From contig CAYLPU010000051.1 in NCBI GenBank assembly GCA_964385635.1, positions 1 through 34,529 on the forward strand: a DNA stretch of 34,529 bases. Direction: 5' to 3'. The position numbers and the translations under genes are program-made. The DNA is from CAYLPU01 sp964385635. GTDB lineage: Bacteria > Chloroflexota > Anaerolineae > B4-G1. The notes under the pieces are model-generated. The model was given only the letters and a program-made list of their open reading frames with translations, ran no database searches and was not told where the DNA came from. Positions 15,928 to 23,600 of the stretch are shown one piece after another. Every line of letters starts with the position of its first letter. Position 1 is the stretch's first letter.

Positions 15928-15974
15928 CGTAATGTGAGCAGGAAATAGATCGCCGCACGGGTGGCACACCTAAA

Positions 15975-16652
15975 TTACTCTTCAGGCGTAGGGTGTAGCG
16001 GTGTGATCTCATTCTTCAGGCTTGATCGGTAGTTGTATATGCTGGCGCGGGAGACATCTAACAGGTCAGCAAGTCGGTTGACTGTGCCTCGTATCTGGAA
16101 CAACCCTCGTTCTTCGAGTACTTTGATCAGGCGGAGCTTGTCCTCGTAAGCCATCTTTTCAATGCTATGGATGCGTGCATTACGAAGAAAGTCGGCTATG
16201 GACAGATTGATCAATTCATCCACGTCTTTGGCGAATGTGTCGTTGACCACGAGGTCGGAGACGATTTCTGTTGACGTGGCTAATTTGTCTAGCAGGTCAC
16301 GCGCTTGAAGGAGTGCCGAGTAGTCAACGTTGATGCACACGGCCCCGATGGGAATGCCATCGGTATCGCGAATCCAAATCGTAGATGACTGTAGGTGGTG
16401 GGAGCCAATCCTGGCGCGGTAATTTAACTGGTCAGGCGTATCGCGGCCTAATTCCCCAGAAATGAAACTGAGGTCGGGCACCGGAGCGCCCGGCCTGCGA
16501 CCGGTGACGTTGCCAGCGACCATAATTACTGAGTGCTCAAGATCACTGAAGTCATGTACTACAACCTCGCAGTGCGGCCCCACGATTGCCACGATACCTT
16601 CAGCCAGGCGTTCCAAGATGTTGAGAAACCACGGTTGCTCTAGAGGTGACAT
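15975..16652 (-). CDS. YheO/DauR-type transcriptional regulator
   Basis: A 225-residue regulator. The N-terminal ~120 residues match the YheO-type PAS sensor domain (HCEVVVHDFSDLEHSVIMVAGN and later IPIGAVCINVDYSALL). The C-terminal ~60 residues hold a helix-turn-helix of the HTH_22 type (RLADLLDVSRASIYNYRSSL). DauR, a member of this family, represses D-arginine catabolic genes. The ATG at 16652 is chosen over an upstream TTG at 16673; the ribosome binding site is weak. A strong promoter and three repeated boxes lie upstream, one overlapping the -10, which suggests autoregulation. It probably controls the cyclodeaminase-to-aminotransferase operon that follows in the same direction, with an amino acid or guanidino compound as ligand (inference). 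Confidence 0.85.
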   Translation of the reverse strand: MSPLEQPWFLNILERLAEGIVAIVGPHCEVVVHDFSDLEHSVIMVAGNVTGRRPGAPVPDLSFISGELGRDTPDQLNYRARIGSHHLQSSTIWIRDTDGIPIGAVCINVDYSALLQARDLLDKLATSTEIVSDLVVNDTFAKDVDELINLSIADFLRNARIHSIEKMAYEDKLRLIKVLEERGLFQIRGTVNRLADLLDVSRASIYNYRSSLKNEITPLHPTPEE

Positions 16653-16711
16653 GGCCTGATCCTGGCAGGGCAAGGAACTAGACTAACTGTCAAAAACACT
16701 GCCCCGATGCC

Positions 16712-16795
16712 CCCTATTTTACAACATGTTAGACAAAATGTCAATCCCCCGCCCCGTATTTTGCAGGATAGTAGATATTACGTCCATATTTTGCA
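16712..16795 (-). promoter_or_regulatory. Three-copy operator-like array TGYAAAATANGG
   Basis: On the minus strand the box occurs as TGCAAAATATGG (16795-16784), TGCAAAATACGG (16765-16754) and TGTAAAATAGGG (16723-16712). The spacings are 30 and 42 bp, about three and four helical turns, so all three face roughly the same side of the DNA. The last copy covers the -10 box. This is a good candidate binding array for the regulator encoded just downstream. The rest of the 224-bp gap up to 16876 holds an AATTCTGAGAATT palindrome near 16838 and no gene. Confidence 0.55.
16716..16744 (-). promoter_or_regulatory. Strong sigma-70-type promoter of the regulator gene
   Basis: On the minus strand TTGACA (16744-16739) and TAAAAT (16721-16716) are separated by exactly 17 bp. 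The -35 is perfect and the -10 matches 5 of 6. The start of transcription would be near 16708, about 55 nt before the regulator's ATG. Confidence 0.75.
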
Positions 16796-16876
16796 ATGAG
16801 CCATCTGCTGTTCTGATCGTGGGTTGATCCGCTAATTCTGAGAATTCTGCTCTTAGTCTGTGACGCGGAATTGACG

Positions 16877-18190
16877 CTATCGCTTCACCGTCCGCACCAC
16901 ATCCTCCATCACGTTCAACGTCTCATCAATGTCAGCGTCGGAGTGGGAGTAGGAGAGGAACCAGGGCTCGCGCGGGTCCACGTCGGGCATGATGCCGCGT
17001 TCGATGGCCGCCGCGATAAGCCGCTCGTAGTACTCGTGGTCGCTCTGAGCCCAGTCTCGTTGCTGTGTCAGTTTTTTCACGCCGATGTTGATGCTAAACA
17101 TGGCGGGGTGGCCGGTGATGAGCACAGGGATGGAAGCGTCCTCGAAGATGCGCTTGAGACCGGCCTGCAGCCTGCGCCCGCGCTCGGCGATGCTCTCCAG
17201 AATGGGCTTGCTCTGCAATAGTTCCAGCGTGGCGTCGGCCGCGGCCACGCCCACCACGTTGCCGGTGTAGGTGCCACCGTGGGCGACACCCTTGCCGACG
17301 ATGTCCATCACCTCACGCCGGCCGCCGAAGGCAGCGACGGGGTAACCGTTGCCCATAGACTTGGCGTAGGTGGCCATGTCGGGGACGACGCCGTACAACT
17401 CCTGCGCCCCACCGCGGGCCAGCCGGAAACCGGTCTTCACCTCGTCGAAGATGAGGACAATGCCGTACTCGTTGCACCTGGAGCGCACGAACTCCAGCCA
17501 GCCCGGCAGTGGCTCGATGGCGGCGCAGTTGCCCATCACCGGCTCAATGATGATGGTTGCCACGTCGAACCAGGCCCGGCGTAGCGTGGCCTCCAGGACT
17601 TCGAGGTCATTGAAGGGCAGGGTGATGACCAGGTCGTGGATGCACCTGGGGATGCCGGAACTGGCTGCGACGGGGATCGGGCTGTGGCGGTTGCCATAGG
17701 TTCCGACGTCAGCATAGGTCGAGAAGAGCATGTAGTCGTACATGCCGTGGTACTGGCCCTCGAACTTGATGACCTTTTCCCGGCCGGTGTATGCCCGGGC
17801 CACGCGCAGCGCGTGCATGGTAGCCTCGGTACCTGAGTTAGCCAGGCGCACTTTCTCCACTCCAGGGCACATGGTGACGATCTTTTCGGCCACGCTGATC
17901 TCCAACAGGTTGGTGAAGGCATAGGTGACGCCGTTGTGAATCGCGTCCCGCACCCGGGCGTCCACCTCCTCGTAGGCGTGGCCTAGAATTACCGGGCCGA
18001 AGCCCAGTCTGTAGTCAATGTACCGGTTGCCGTCTATGTCCCATATATAAGCGCCTTTGGCTCTCTCTATGACGAACGTCTCATCATCGCCCCAGTAGCG
18101 AAAGTTGGAATTGACGCCCAGAGGCATCACCTCGGCGGCCCTGCGCCACGCCATCTTGCTCTTTTCACGGTTAGATGAACGCATGGTCAT
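16877..18190 (-). CDS. Class III aminotransferase (glutamate-1-semialdehyde mutase-like)
   Basis: A 437-residue PLP enzyme. It opens with the VMPLGVNSNFRYWG and GFGPVILGHAYEEV blocks seen in glutamate-1-semialdehyde 2,1-aminomutase-like proteins. It has LANSGTEATMHALRVARAYTG, LIFDEVKTGFRLARGG and the Schiff-base lysine K277 in YAKSMGNGYP. It is unlikely to serve haem synthesis because it sits in one unit with ferredoxin (5 bp away) and aldehyde ferredoxin oxidoreductase. An aminotransferase that makes an aldehyde for that oxidoreductase is the natural reading. AAGGA lies 9 bp before the ATG at 18190. The aldehyde could be 4-aminobutanal from putrescine, but the sequence does not prove this. 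Confidence 0.85.
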   Translation of the reverse strand: MTMRSSNREKSKMAWRRAAEVMPLGVNSNFRYWGDDETFVIERAKGAYIWDIDGNRYIDYRLGFGPVILGHAYEEVDARVRDAIHNGVTYAFTNLLEISVAEKIVTMCPGVEKVRLANSGTEATMHALRVARAYTGREKVIKFEGQYHGMYDYMLFSTYADVGTYGNRHSPIPVAASSGIPRCIHDLVITLPFNDLEVLEATLRRAWFDVATIIIEPVMGNCAAIEPLPGWLEFVRSRCNEYGIVLIFDEVKTGFRLARGGAQELYGVVPDMATYAKSMGNGYPVAAFGGRREVMDIVGKGVAHGGTYTGNVVGVAAADATLELLQSKPILESIAERGRRLQAGLKRIFEDASIPVLITGHPAMFSINIGVKKLTQQRDWAQSDHEYYERLIAAAIERGIMPDVDPREPWFLSYSHSDADIDETLNVMEDVVRTVKR

Positions 18191-18195
18191 CGTTC

Positions 18196-18663
18196 TTATT
18201 CCTTCGCAGGTGAATCGGTTGCGGGTGAGGCGGCCTCGGCAACGGGCGACTTACCGTTGTCGAAACTGATCGCGCCGGGGTGGCAGTACTTCACGCACTG
18301 GGGGTCACCGCCGCACAGGTCGCACGCCAGCGCGTATTGAGTGACCGTGTCAAAGTACATCGCGCCGTAAGGGCAGGCTGGCACGCAGGCCGGATCGCCA
18401 TTGCAGCCGTCGCACTTCTCGGGATCGATGAACAGCGGCTGGCGTGGCCCGGCGCGCGAGATACTGTTCTGGGGACAGGCCGCGATACAGGGGGCATCGG
18501 GGCAGGAAAAGCAGGCCATCACCTCGCTCTTGCCCTCCAGTGGGTGATTGCTGACTCGGACGCGCGCCCTGGTGGGGGCGAACTCGCCGAAGTGAGAGAC
18601 CGAGCAGATCAATTCGCATAGGTGACAGCCAGTGCATAGTTTGTTCTTGAACTTGAGGGGCAT
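18196..18663 (-). CDS. Four-cluster 4Fe-4S ferredoxin, partner of the aldehyde oxidoreductase
   Basis: A 155-residue soluble iron-sulfur protein with four Cys quartets: C10-C13-C16-C20, then CFSCPDAPCIAAC, CDGCNGDPACVPAC and CDLCGGDPQCVKYC. This is the pattern of the electron-transfer subunits found beside tungsten oxidoreductases and related enzymes, each quartet able to hold a 4Fe-4S cluster. It has a Pro/Ala/Glu-rich tail of about 20 residues. It probably takes electrons from the aldehyde oxidoreductase encoded 44 bp upstream and passes them to cellular ferredoxin or an NAD(P) acceptor. GGGAGGAG lies just before the ATG at 18663. Confidence 0.9.
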   Translation of the reverse strand: MPLKFKNKLCTGCHLCELICSVSHFGEFAPTRARVRVSNHPLEGKSEVMACFSCPDAPCIAACPQNSISRAGPRQPLFIDPEKCDGCNGDPACVPACPYGAMYFDTVTQYALACDLCGGDPQCVKYCHPGAISFDNGKSPVAEAASPATDSPAKE

Positions 18664-18707
18664 GGGTCTCCTCCCTGGTGTTTATTCAAGGCTTATCCAA
18701 TAGGTTC

Positions 18708-20495
18708 TTACTCCATCAGGCCGGCCAGTCCCAGGGCCGCCAGTCTTTCCGGTGTCGGGATGCCGTCCTCGGTCCAGCCGCGCAGCCGGTAGTACTCGCT
18801 CAGCGCGGTCTCGTACTCCTCCCGCGTGAAGTTCTTGCCAGCCGCTGGCCCCGCCGGAAGCGGGCGATCAAAGATGGCTGACGGCGGGTAATCGTCCTTG
18901 CGGCTGAAGCCCTCGCGCACGTTAAGGATACGGCCCAGGTTCCAGATACGCTCGCCGATGGTGGGCAGTTCTTCCTCGGTGTACGGGTGGCCTGTGCCGC
19001 TCGAGACCAGATTCGCGATGTCCTCAATGCTGATGGCCCAGAAGTCGCAAAAGATGCCGGTCCACTTGACCGAACTGAAGTTCTGTCCCTCTATCACCAA
19101 TGCCGCTTTGCCTTCCAGCGTGAAGGGGTCCATGTTTCCAAATGCCTCATCGCTGACGGGGAAGGCACGCATGTGGCACCCGCCCCGATCTGACGTGCAG
19201 TAGGCCAGGGCCATGCCGTAAGAGCCGCGCGGGTCGTATGCTGGGAACTCCAGTCCCTTGCTCTCCATCACCAGGTGCTCGGCACTATACTTTTGCGCGA
19301 TGTGGTGAGAGCCCCGGGCCAGTTCCGCCACCGCACCGCGCAGGTGGGCTATGTTCTCGGTCACAGCCAGGTACTCCTCCACGTTGCCGAAGTGGACTCC
19401 GAAGTCGTGGATGCCTTCCTGGGCCATCAGCATCGCCAACCCGATCACGTTACCGGTGGAGATGGTGTCCAGCCCCAGGTTGTCGCACAGCCGGTTGAAG
19501 GCGATGATTGCATCCAGGTTGTCTATGCCGCAGTTGGAACCGCCCAGTCCCAGTGTCTCGTACTCCGGCCCCTCCATCGGACCGTCGGTGTTATGGGTGA
19601 GTTGGCCGCAGGCTAGCGGGCAGGTGGCGCAGGCCCGGTTGCGGCTCTTGCGAGCCTGAATGGCTGTGGAGTTGATGCCCTCCACTCCCTCAAACATTCC
19701 CTCGCTGAAGCCACGGGTGGGCAGCAGTCCTGTCGTCTGCGAAAGGTCCACGATGGTTGGTGTGCCCTCCTCGTAGGCCCACAGGTTGTCGTCGGTCAGC
19801 AGGTGGTTGTGGAAGATGTCATCGTACATCGCCATGAAGGATTGTATATCGGGCACGCGGACGGAACCAGTACCGCGCACCGCGACAGCCTTCAGGTTCT
19901 TGCTGCCAAAGACCGCCCCGGCTCCGCCGCGCCCTGCCTGATGGTACGCCTCCGAGGTCAGGCAGGCGAAGGGGACCAGGTTCTCACCCGCCGGGCCAGC
20001 GGCGAGCGAGACCAGGTGGTCGTCGCCGGCCTGCTCCTTCATCCAGGCGTCCGTCTCCCAGATGGGTTTGCCCCACACGGGCGCGGCGTCCCGGATCTCT
20101 ACCCGGTTGTCCAGGACGAGCACGTAACTGGGACGGGGGGCGCGTCCGGTGATGATGAGACCGTCGTATCCGGCCAGTTTGAGCTGCAGGCCGAACGATC
20201 CGCCCACGTAAGAGTCGAGGATGGTGCCGGTGGCGGGCGAGCGGCAAAAGACGGCGGTGCGGGTGGTGGTGGCGACGCACGTGCCGGCCAGCGCGCCAGG
20301 GAAGAGGGCGATCACGTTTGCTGGGGAGAGCGGGTTGACGTTTGCCGGCAGTGTGTCGAAGAGGTAGCGGAACCCCAACCCCTTGCCACCGATGAAGTCT
20401 CTGGCCCACTGTTCGTTCAGTGGCTCCGTGACCACGGTTGCGCTGGAAAGATCCACTCGCAGTACCTTTCCCGCATAGCAGTTCGTTTTGTTCAT
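18708..20495 (-). CDS. aor: Tungsten-type aldehyde:ferredoxin oxidoreductase
   Basis: A 595-residue enzyme of the usual length for the family. It oxidises an aldehyde to the carboxylic acid and passes two electrons to ferredoxin, using a tungsto-bispterin cofactor. It begins with YAGKVLRVDLSS and DFIGGKGLGFRYLFD, has GGAGAVFGSKNLKAVAVRG, and the 4Fe-4S ligands C289, C292 and C296 (CATCPLAC) with a fourth likely at C483. These positions are close to those of the Pyrococcus enzyme. AAGGAG precedes the ATG at 20495, and its own promoter lies in the 161-bp gap upstream. With the adjacent ferredoxin and aminotransferase it forms an amine-to-acid oxidation module that conserves electrons at low potential. 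Confidence 0.92.
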   Translation of the reverse strand: MNKTNCYAGKVLRVDLSSATVVTEPLNEQWARDFIGGKGLGFRYLFDTLPANVNPLSPANVIALFPGALAGTCVATTTRTAVFCRSPATGTILDSYVGGSFGLQLKLAGYDGLIITGRAPRPSYVLVLDNRVEIRDAAPVWGKPIWETDAWMKEQAGDDHLVSLAAGPAGENLVPFACLTSEAYHQAGRGGAGAVFGSKNLKAVAVRGTGSVRVPDIQSFMAMYDDIFHNHLLTDDNLWAYEEGTPTIVDLSQTTGLLPTRGFSEGMFEGVEGINSTAIQARKSRNRACATCPLACGQLTHNTDGPMEGPEYETLGLGGSNCGIDNLDAIIAFNRLCDNLGLDTISTGNVIGLAMLMAQEGIHDFGVHFGNVEEYLAVTENIAHLRGAVAELARGSHHIAQKYSAEHLVMESKGLEFPAYDPRGSYGMALAYCTSDRGGCHMRAFPVSDEAFGNMDPFTLEGKAALVIEGQNFSSVKWTGIFCDFWAISIEDIANLVSSGTGHPYTEEELPTIGERIWNLGRILNVREGFSRKDDYPPSAIFDRPLPAGPAAGKNFTREEYETALSEYYRLRGWTEDGIPTPERLAALGLAGLME

Positions 20496-20518
20496 GTTTC
20501 ACTCCTTATTATCCACGC

Positions 20519-20622
20519 ACGCAGAATCAGGAATCTGCCAGTTGTAGACATCCTTCATTACCAACGGTAACAGGATGGTGCTGGTTTTATCATGTTTGTC
20601 GGAATAAGTCAAGATTCTGCGT
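20519..20622. repeat. Separated inverted repeat flanking the aor promoter
   Basis: ACGCAGAATC (20519-20528) and GATTCTGCGT (20613-20622) are perfect 10-bp inverted copies 84 bp apart. One abuts the upstream edge of the -35 box and the other lies in the leader of the aor transcript. This fits two half-operators for a looping or cooperative regulator; equally it could be a long-range mRNA structure. Confidence 0.5.
20584..20612 (-). promoter_or_regulatory. Promoter of the aor-ferredoxin-aminotransferase unit
   Basis: On the minus strand TTGACT (20612-20607) is followed after 17 bp by TAAAAC (20589-20584), with TG one base before it (extended -10). Transcription would start near 20577, leaving a leader of about 80 nt before aor. 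Confidence 0.6.
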
Positions 20623-20656
20623 TTACATGGCTGTTTCGGAAATCAGGACTGTCACG

Positions 20657-21349
20657 TTAAAGGAGCAACCCCACTCCGACGGCTGCCAGTCCGACGATGA
20701 ACGCTTTGTCGGCCTGACCCAGGAAGCGGCTGGTCTGGGGTAGTTTGGCAGCCGGGTCGAAGGCCCGGGCCAAGGCGGCCTTGACCACATCGTCGCCGTA
20801 GCGCAAACCATTGGCGATGACGGTGATCAGAAACAGACGCGCGTTCCGGGCCGGTCGGCGGAAGCCGCCTCGCAGACGCAAGGTATGATAAGCCGCTTCC
20901 ACCACGTCGCGCAGGACTGGCCCCAGGTTCAGCGCCACCCCCAGGGCGAATCCCAACCCCCGCAGCCTTAGCCTATCGAACAGGCGGACCATCTGGGCTA
21001 CCGAGAGGGCTCCCAGGCTCACGCTGAAGGCCAGCATCAGCGTGGCCGCCCGCACCGCCATCCACAGCCCTGTCTCCAATCCTGTCCAGGAGAGGCGCAA
21101 CATTCCCCAGCGGATGTCCGCTTCCCCCAGGACGAACGGGGACATGGCCAGGATCGAAAGGATGAACAGCCAGAAGCGGCGGCTGGCTAATACCTGAAAC
21201 ACTGCCCGCCCACTGAGCCAGCCGAAAGCCACGACGATGACCAGCAGCAGCCACTGCCGGCCATCGGGCAGCAAGGCTACGAGCAGTAATGTCCACAACA
21301 AGAAGCACAGGTAACTGCCCGAGTTCAATTGAGCGCCAAGACTCGTCAT
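20657..21349 (-). CDS. ecfT: ECF transporter 2, transmembrane coupling protein EcfT
   Basis: A 230-residue membrane protein. Hydrophobic spans lie at about residues 12-35, 55-75, 100-125 and at the C-terminus, and cytoplasmic coupling helices contain LRLRGGF and ALARAFDP (A-R-F/G-type EcfT coupling motifs). It is shorter than EcfT of ECF transporter 1 and clearly diverged from it. Its start lies 2 bp after the S-component stop with no strong ribosome binding site, so translation is probably coupled. It links the fused ATPase to the YkoE-like S component. Confidence 0.82.
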   Translation of the reverse strand: MTSLGAQLNSGSYLCFLLWTLLLVALLPDGRQWLLLVIVVAFGWLSGRAVFQVLASRRFWLFILSILAMSPFVLGEADIRWGMLRLSWTGLETGLWMAVRAATLMLAFSVSLGALSVAQMVRLFDRLRLRGLGFALGVALNLGPVLRDVVEAAYHTLRLRGGFRRPARNARLFLITVIANGLRYGDDVVKAALARAFDPAAKLPQTSRFLGQADKAFIVGLAAVGVGLLL

Positions 21350-21351
21350 GC

Positions 21352-21957
21352 TTATGCTATCCGCCGGGCCACCAGCCGTCCCAGTCTCCAGGCTAGCCAG
21401 CCAGCCGCTGCGCCAACCGCCACCCGGAACAGGAACAGCACTCCAATGATGGCCACGGCATAGCCTATGTCTAACCCCAGTGCTTGACTGCCGTCTTTGA
21501 CCATTTTCAGGTACACTTCGGTGATCCCCTTGCCGTACAGCAGGCGCATCATGACGAACTTATGGAAGAAATTCCAGCCCACGGCCAGGGTGCCGGCTAA
21601 CACGTACCGCCAGCGGGTGGGCGGCGTTTTCGAGAGAAACGCCAGTTCCATCAAGATGGCCTCGGCCAGGATAGCCACGACCGGTCCGATCTTCATCCCA
21701 CCCAGGCTCAGCACTTTCAGCAGGGTGGTTATGATCCCGATGCTGAGCACCGCGCCGGGCCGAGGCACAAAGTAGCGCCCGACCAGGGCGATGGCAACGC
21801 CTATGCCAGCCATGATCAGGCCGGTGAAGAAGGTGTTGGCTATGGGCGGAAAGAGAACGTGGAGGTACGCGCCCAGGGTCATCTCTAGTGCACCCCACAG
21901 CGCTCCAAACACAGCCACGTAGACCCAATCGCGCACAGTGAAGGTAGAGAATTTCAT
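21352..21957 (-). CDS. ECF transporter 2, S component (YkoE-like)
   Basis: A 201-residue protein made almost entirely of about six membrane helices, the normal size for an S component. The RPGAVLSIGIITTLLKVLSL segment followed by GPVVAILAEAILMELAFL resembles the KPGA...GP...E..FL pattern of YkoE, the S component of a thiamin-precursor ECF transporter. Together with a ~500-residue fused ATPase and a short EcfT, the unit has the YkoEDC architecture. The substrate is not certain: no TPP riboswitch could be seen, and the region upstream of the operon has been replaced by an IS element. It overlaps the ATPase stop by 4 bp (ATGA). Confidence 0.78.
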   Translation of the reverse strand: MKFSTFTVRDWVYVAVFGALWGALEMTLGAYLHVLFPPIANTFFTGLIMAGIGVAIALVGRYFVPRPGAVLSIGIITTLLKVLSLGGMKIGPVVAILAEAILMELAFLSKTPPTRWRYVLAGTLAVGWNFFHKFVMMRLLYGKGITEVYLKMVKDGSQALGLDIGYAVAIIGVLFLFRVAVGAAAGWLAWRLGRLVARRIA

Positions 21958-23450
21958 CGTTTGGCCTCCTGAAAGATGAAAGGAATAGAGACGTCTGGCC
22001 AGGGCGTGGGAGTGGCTGGTGTGGGTAGGTGGCCGTCGGCCACCACCTGACCGCCGTCCAGCCGGACGATCCGTCGTGCGTACCGGCAGACCAGCCGATC
22101 ATCGTGGGTGATGAGCAAGATGCTCTGCCCGTTGTCGTGGAGGTGGGTCAGGTAATCCATCAGCCGGCTGAGGTGGGCCCAATCCTGTCCCATGGTCGGC
22201 TCGTCGAGAATGAGCAGCCGGGGGCGCAGGGCCAACGTGGCCGCCAGGGCAGTGCGTTGCTGTTGGCCAGCGCTGAGGGTTTGGGGACGCCGGTGCCGCA
22301 ACGGTGTCAGGTCGGCTGCGGCCAGCAGGGGCGAGAGGTTGTCTACAAGGGCCAGCCCGTAGTTAGTGGGGCCGAGAGTCACTTCGTCCTCAACGCGGTC
22401 ACAGACGAGTTGATGGAGAGGGTTCTGGAAAAGCAGGCCCACGCGCCGGCCAGGGGATAGGCGGCGCAGAGCCGGATGCCACTCCACCCGTCCGCGCTGG
22501 GGGCGCAGGATGCCGGCCAGCAGCCGGGCCACGGTGCTTTTGCCGACCCCGTTGTCCCCCACCAAGGCGATGAATTGGCCGGGGTACAGGGCCAGATTCA
22601 GTTCTGAAAAGACCTGCCGTCGGCCATAGCCGGCAGTCACCCGGCGCAGGGCGACCAGAGGGTCGCCATCGGCAGGCAATCGCTCCAGGTCGGCCGGCTC
22701 GACCCGGCGGCTTACGTCGAGCCAGGGGTAGCGCAGACCCAGGGCCTTCAGTCGCGTCTTGTCGGTCAGCACTGCGGCGGGGGGACCATCGGCAACGATG
22801 CGGCCAGCGTCCATCAGCACCACCCGCGTGGCCAGGGGAGCGATGGCTGCCAGCCGGTGCTCAATGAGGACCACCGTCAGGCCGTGTTCCCGTTGCAGCC
22901 GGGCCAAGGTCGAGGTGACCTGTTCCACTCCGTGCCAGTCCAGGTTAGCCGTGGGCTCATCGAGCACCAACACCGATGGGCGCAGGGCCAGCACTGCTGC
23001 GATGGCTACTCTTTGCTGCTCTCCGCCTGAGAGGGCGCGTACCGACCGCCGGCGCAGGTATTCGATGCCGGTGGCCGCCAGTGACTGGCGGACGCGAGCC
23101 TCAATCTCCTCGCCAGGCAGGCTCAGGTTGCGCGGGGCAAAGGCGATCTCTTCTTCCACCGTGGTGTTGAATAGTTGGGTGGCCGGGTTTTGGAAGACTA
23201 CGCCTACTTGCCGTGCCAGAGCCGGCAGGGGGTGGGTCTGGGTGTCCAGCCCAGCCACCGTCACCCGGCCGGAAAGATTGGCCGAGACCGCTTGTGGGAT
23301 CAACCCGGCCAGGCACAGGGCCAGGGTGCTCTTGCCAGAGCCGGAGGGGCCGCTGACCAGCACAAACTCGCCTTGTTCCACATCCAGGGAGACGTCGTTC
23401 AGAACCAGCCGGGAACCGTAACGGGTGGTGAGGTGGTCAATGTGGATCAC
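21954..23450 (-). CDS. ECF transporter 2, fused double ATPase (YkoD-like)
   Basis: A 498-residue protein with two ABC ATPase domains. Domain 1 has Walker A GPSGSGKS (residues 34-41), the signature LSGGEQQRVAIA and Walker B VLVLDEPTANLD. Domain 2 has Walker A GDNGVGKS near residue 293, the signature LSAGQQQRTALA and Walker B LLILDEPTMGQD. Both domains therefore keep complete catalytic motifs, unlike ECF transporter 1. The GTG start at 23450 overlaps the stop of a truncated upstream reading frame (GTGA), with TGGAG before it. Loss of that upstream gene to the IS element may affect both transcription and coupled translation of this gene. Confidence 0.92.
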   Translation of the reverse strand: MIHIDHLTTRYGSRLVLNDVSLDVEQGEFVLVSGPSGSGKSTLALCLAGLIPQAVSANLSGRVTVAGLDTQTHPLPALARQVGVVFQNPATQLFNTTVEEEIAFAPRNLSLPGEEIEARVRQSLAATGIEYLRRRSVRALSGGEQQRVAIAAVLALRPSVLVLDEPTANLDWHGVEQVTSTLARLQREHGLTVVLIEHRLAAIAPLATRVVLMDAGRIVADGPPAAVLTDKTRLKALGLRYPWLDVSRRVEPADLERLPADGDPLVALRRVTAGYGRRQVFSELNLALYPGQFIALVGDNGVGKSTVARLLAGILRPQRGRVEWHPALRRLSPGRRVGLLFQNPLHQLVCDRVEDEVTLGPTNYGLALVDNLSPLLAAADLTPLRHRRPQTLSAGQQQRTALAATLALRPRLLILDEPTMGQDWAHLSRLMDYLTHLHDNGQSILLITHDDRLVCRYARRIVRLDGGQVVADGHLPTPATPTPWPDVSIPFIFQEAKR

Positions 23451-23600
23451 AATGTCTCCAGACAGCGGTCCAACCAGTGGATGATGGCCTCAAACTGTCC
23501 CTGACGGAACTCCAGCACCAGTCGCAGAAAGTCGTCGTCGGTTTCGGCGGCGGCATGGGCCAGGGACTCGACCCTGGTGCAGTAGAGGGCTTTCTGGGCA
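23447..23600 (-). pseudogene. 3' stump of the first gene of the ECF-2 operon, cut by IS4
   Basis: About 50 codons remain between the IS end and the stop at 23447. They read as a soluble helical C-terminus (AQKALYCTRVESLAHAAAE, then DDFLRLVLEFRQGQFEAIIH) and overlap the ATPase start by 4 bp, so this was once the leading gene of the operon. The frame continues into the IS but without homology. I do not recognise the family; the rest of the gene is not found on the other side of the IS within this window. Confidence 0.6.

Noticed and set aside
16877..18190. Haem-pathway glutamate-1-semialdehyde aminomutase (hemL)
   Set aside because: Family resemblance only; the gene is locked in an operon with ferredoxin and aldehyde oxidoreductase and no haem gene is near.
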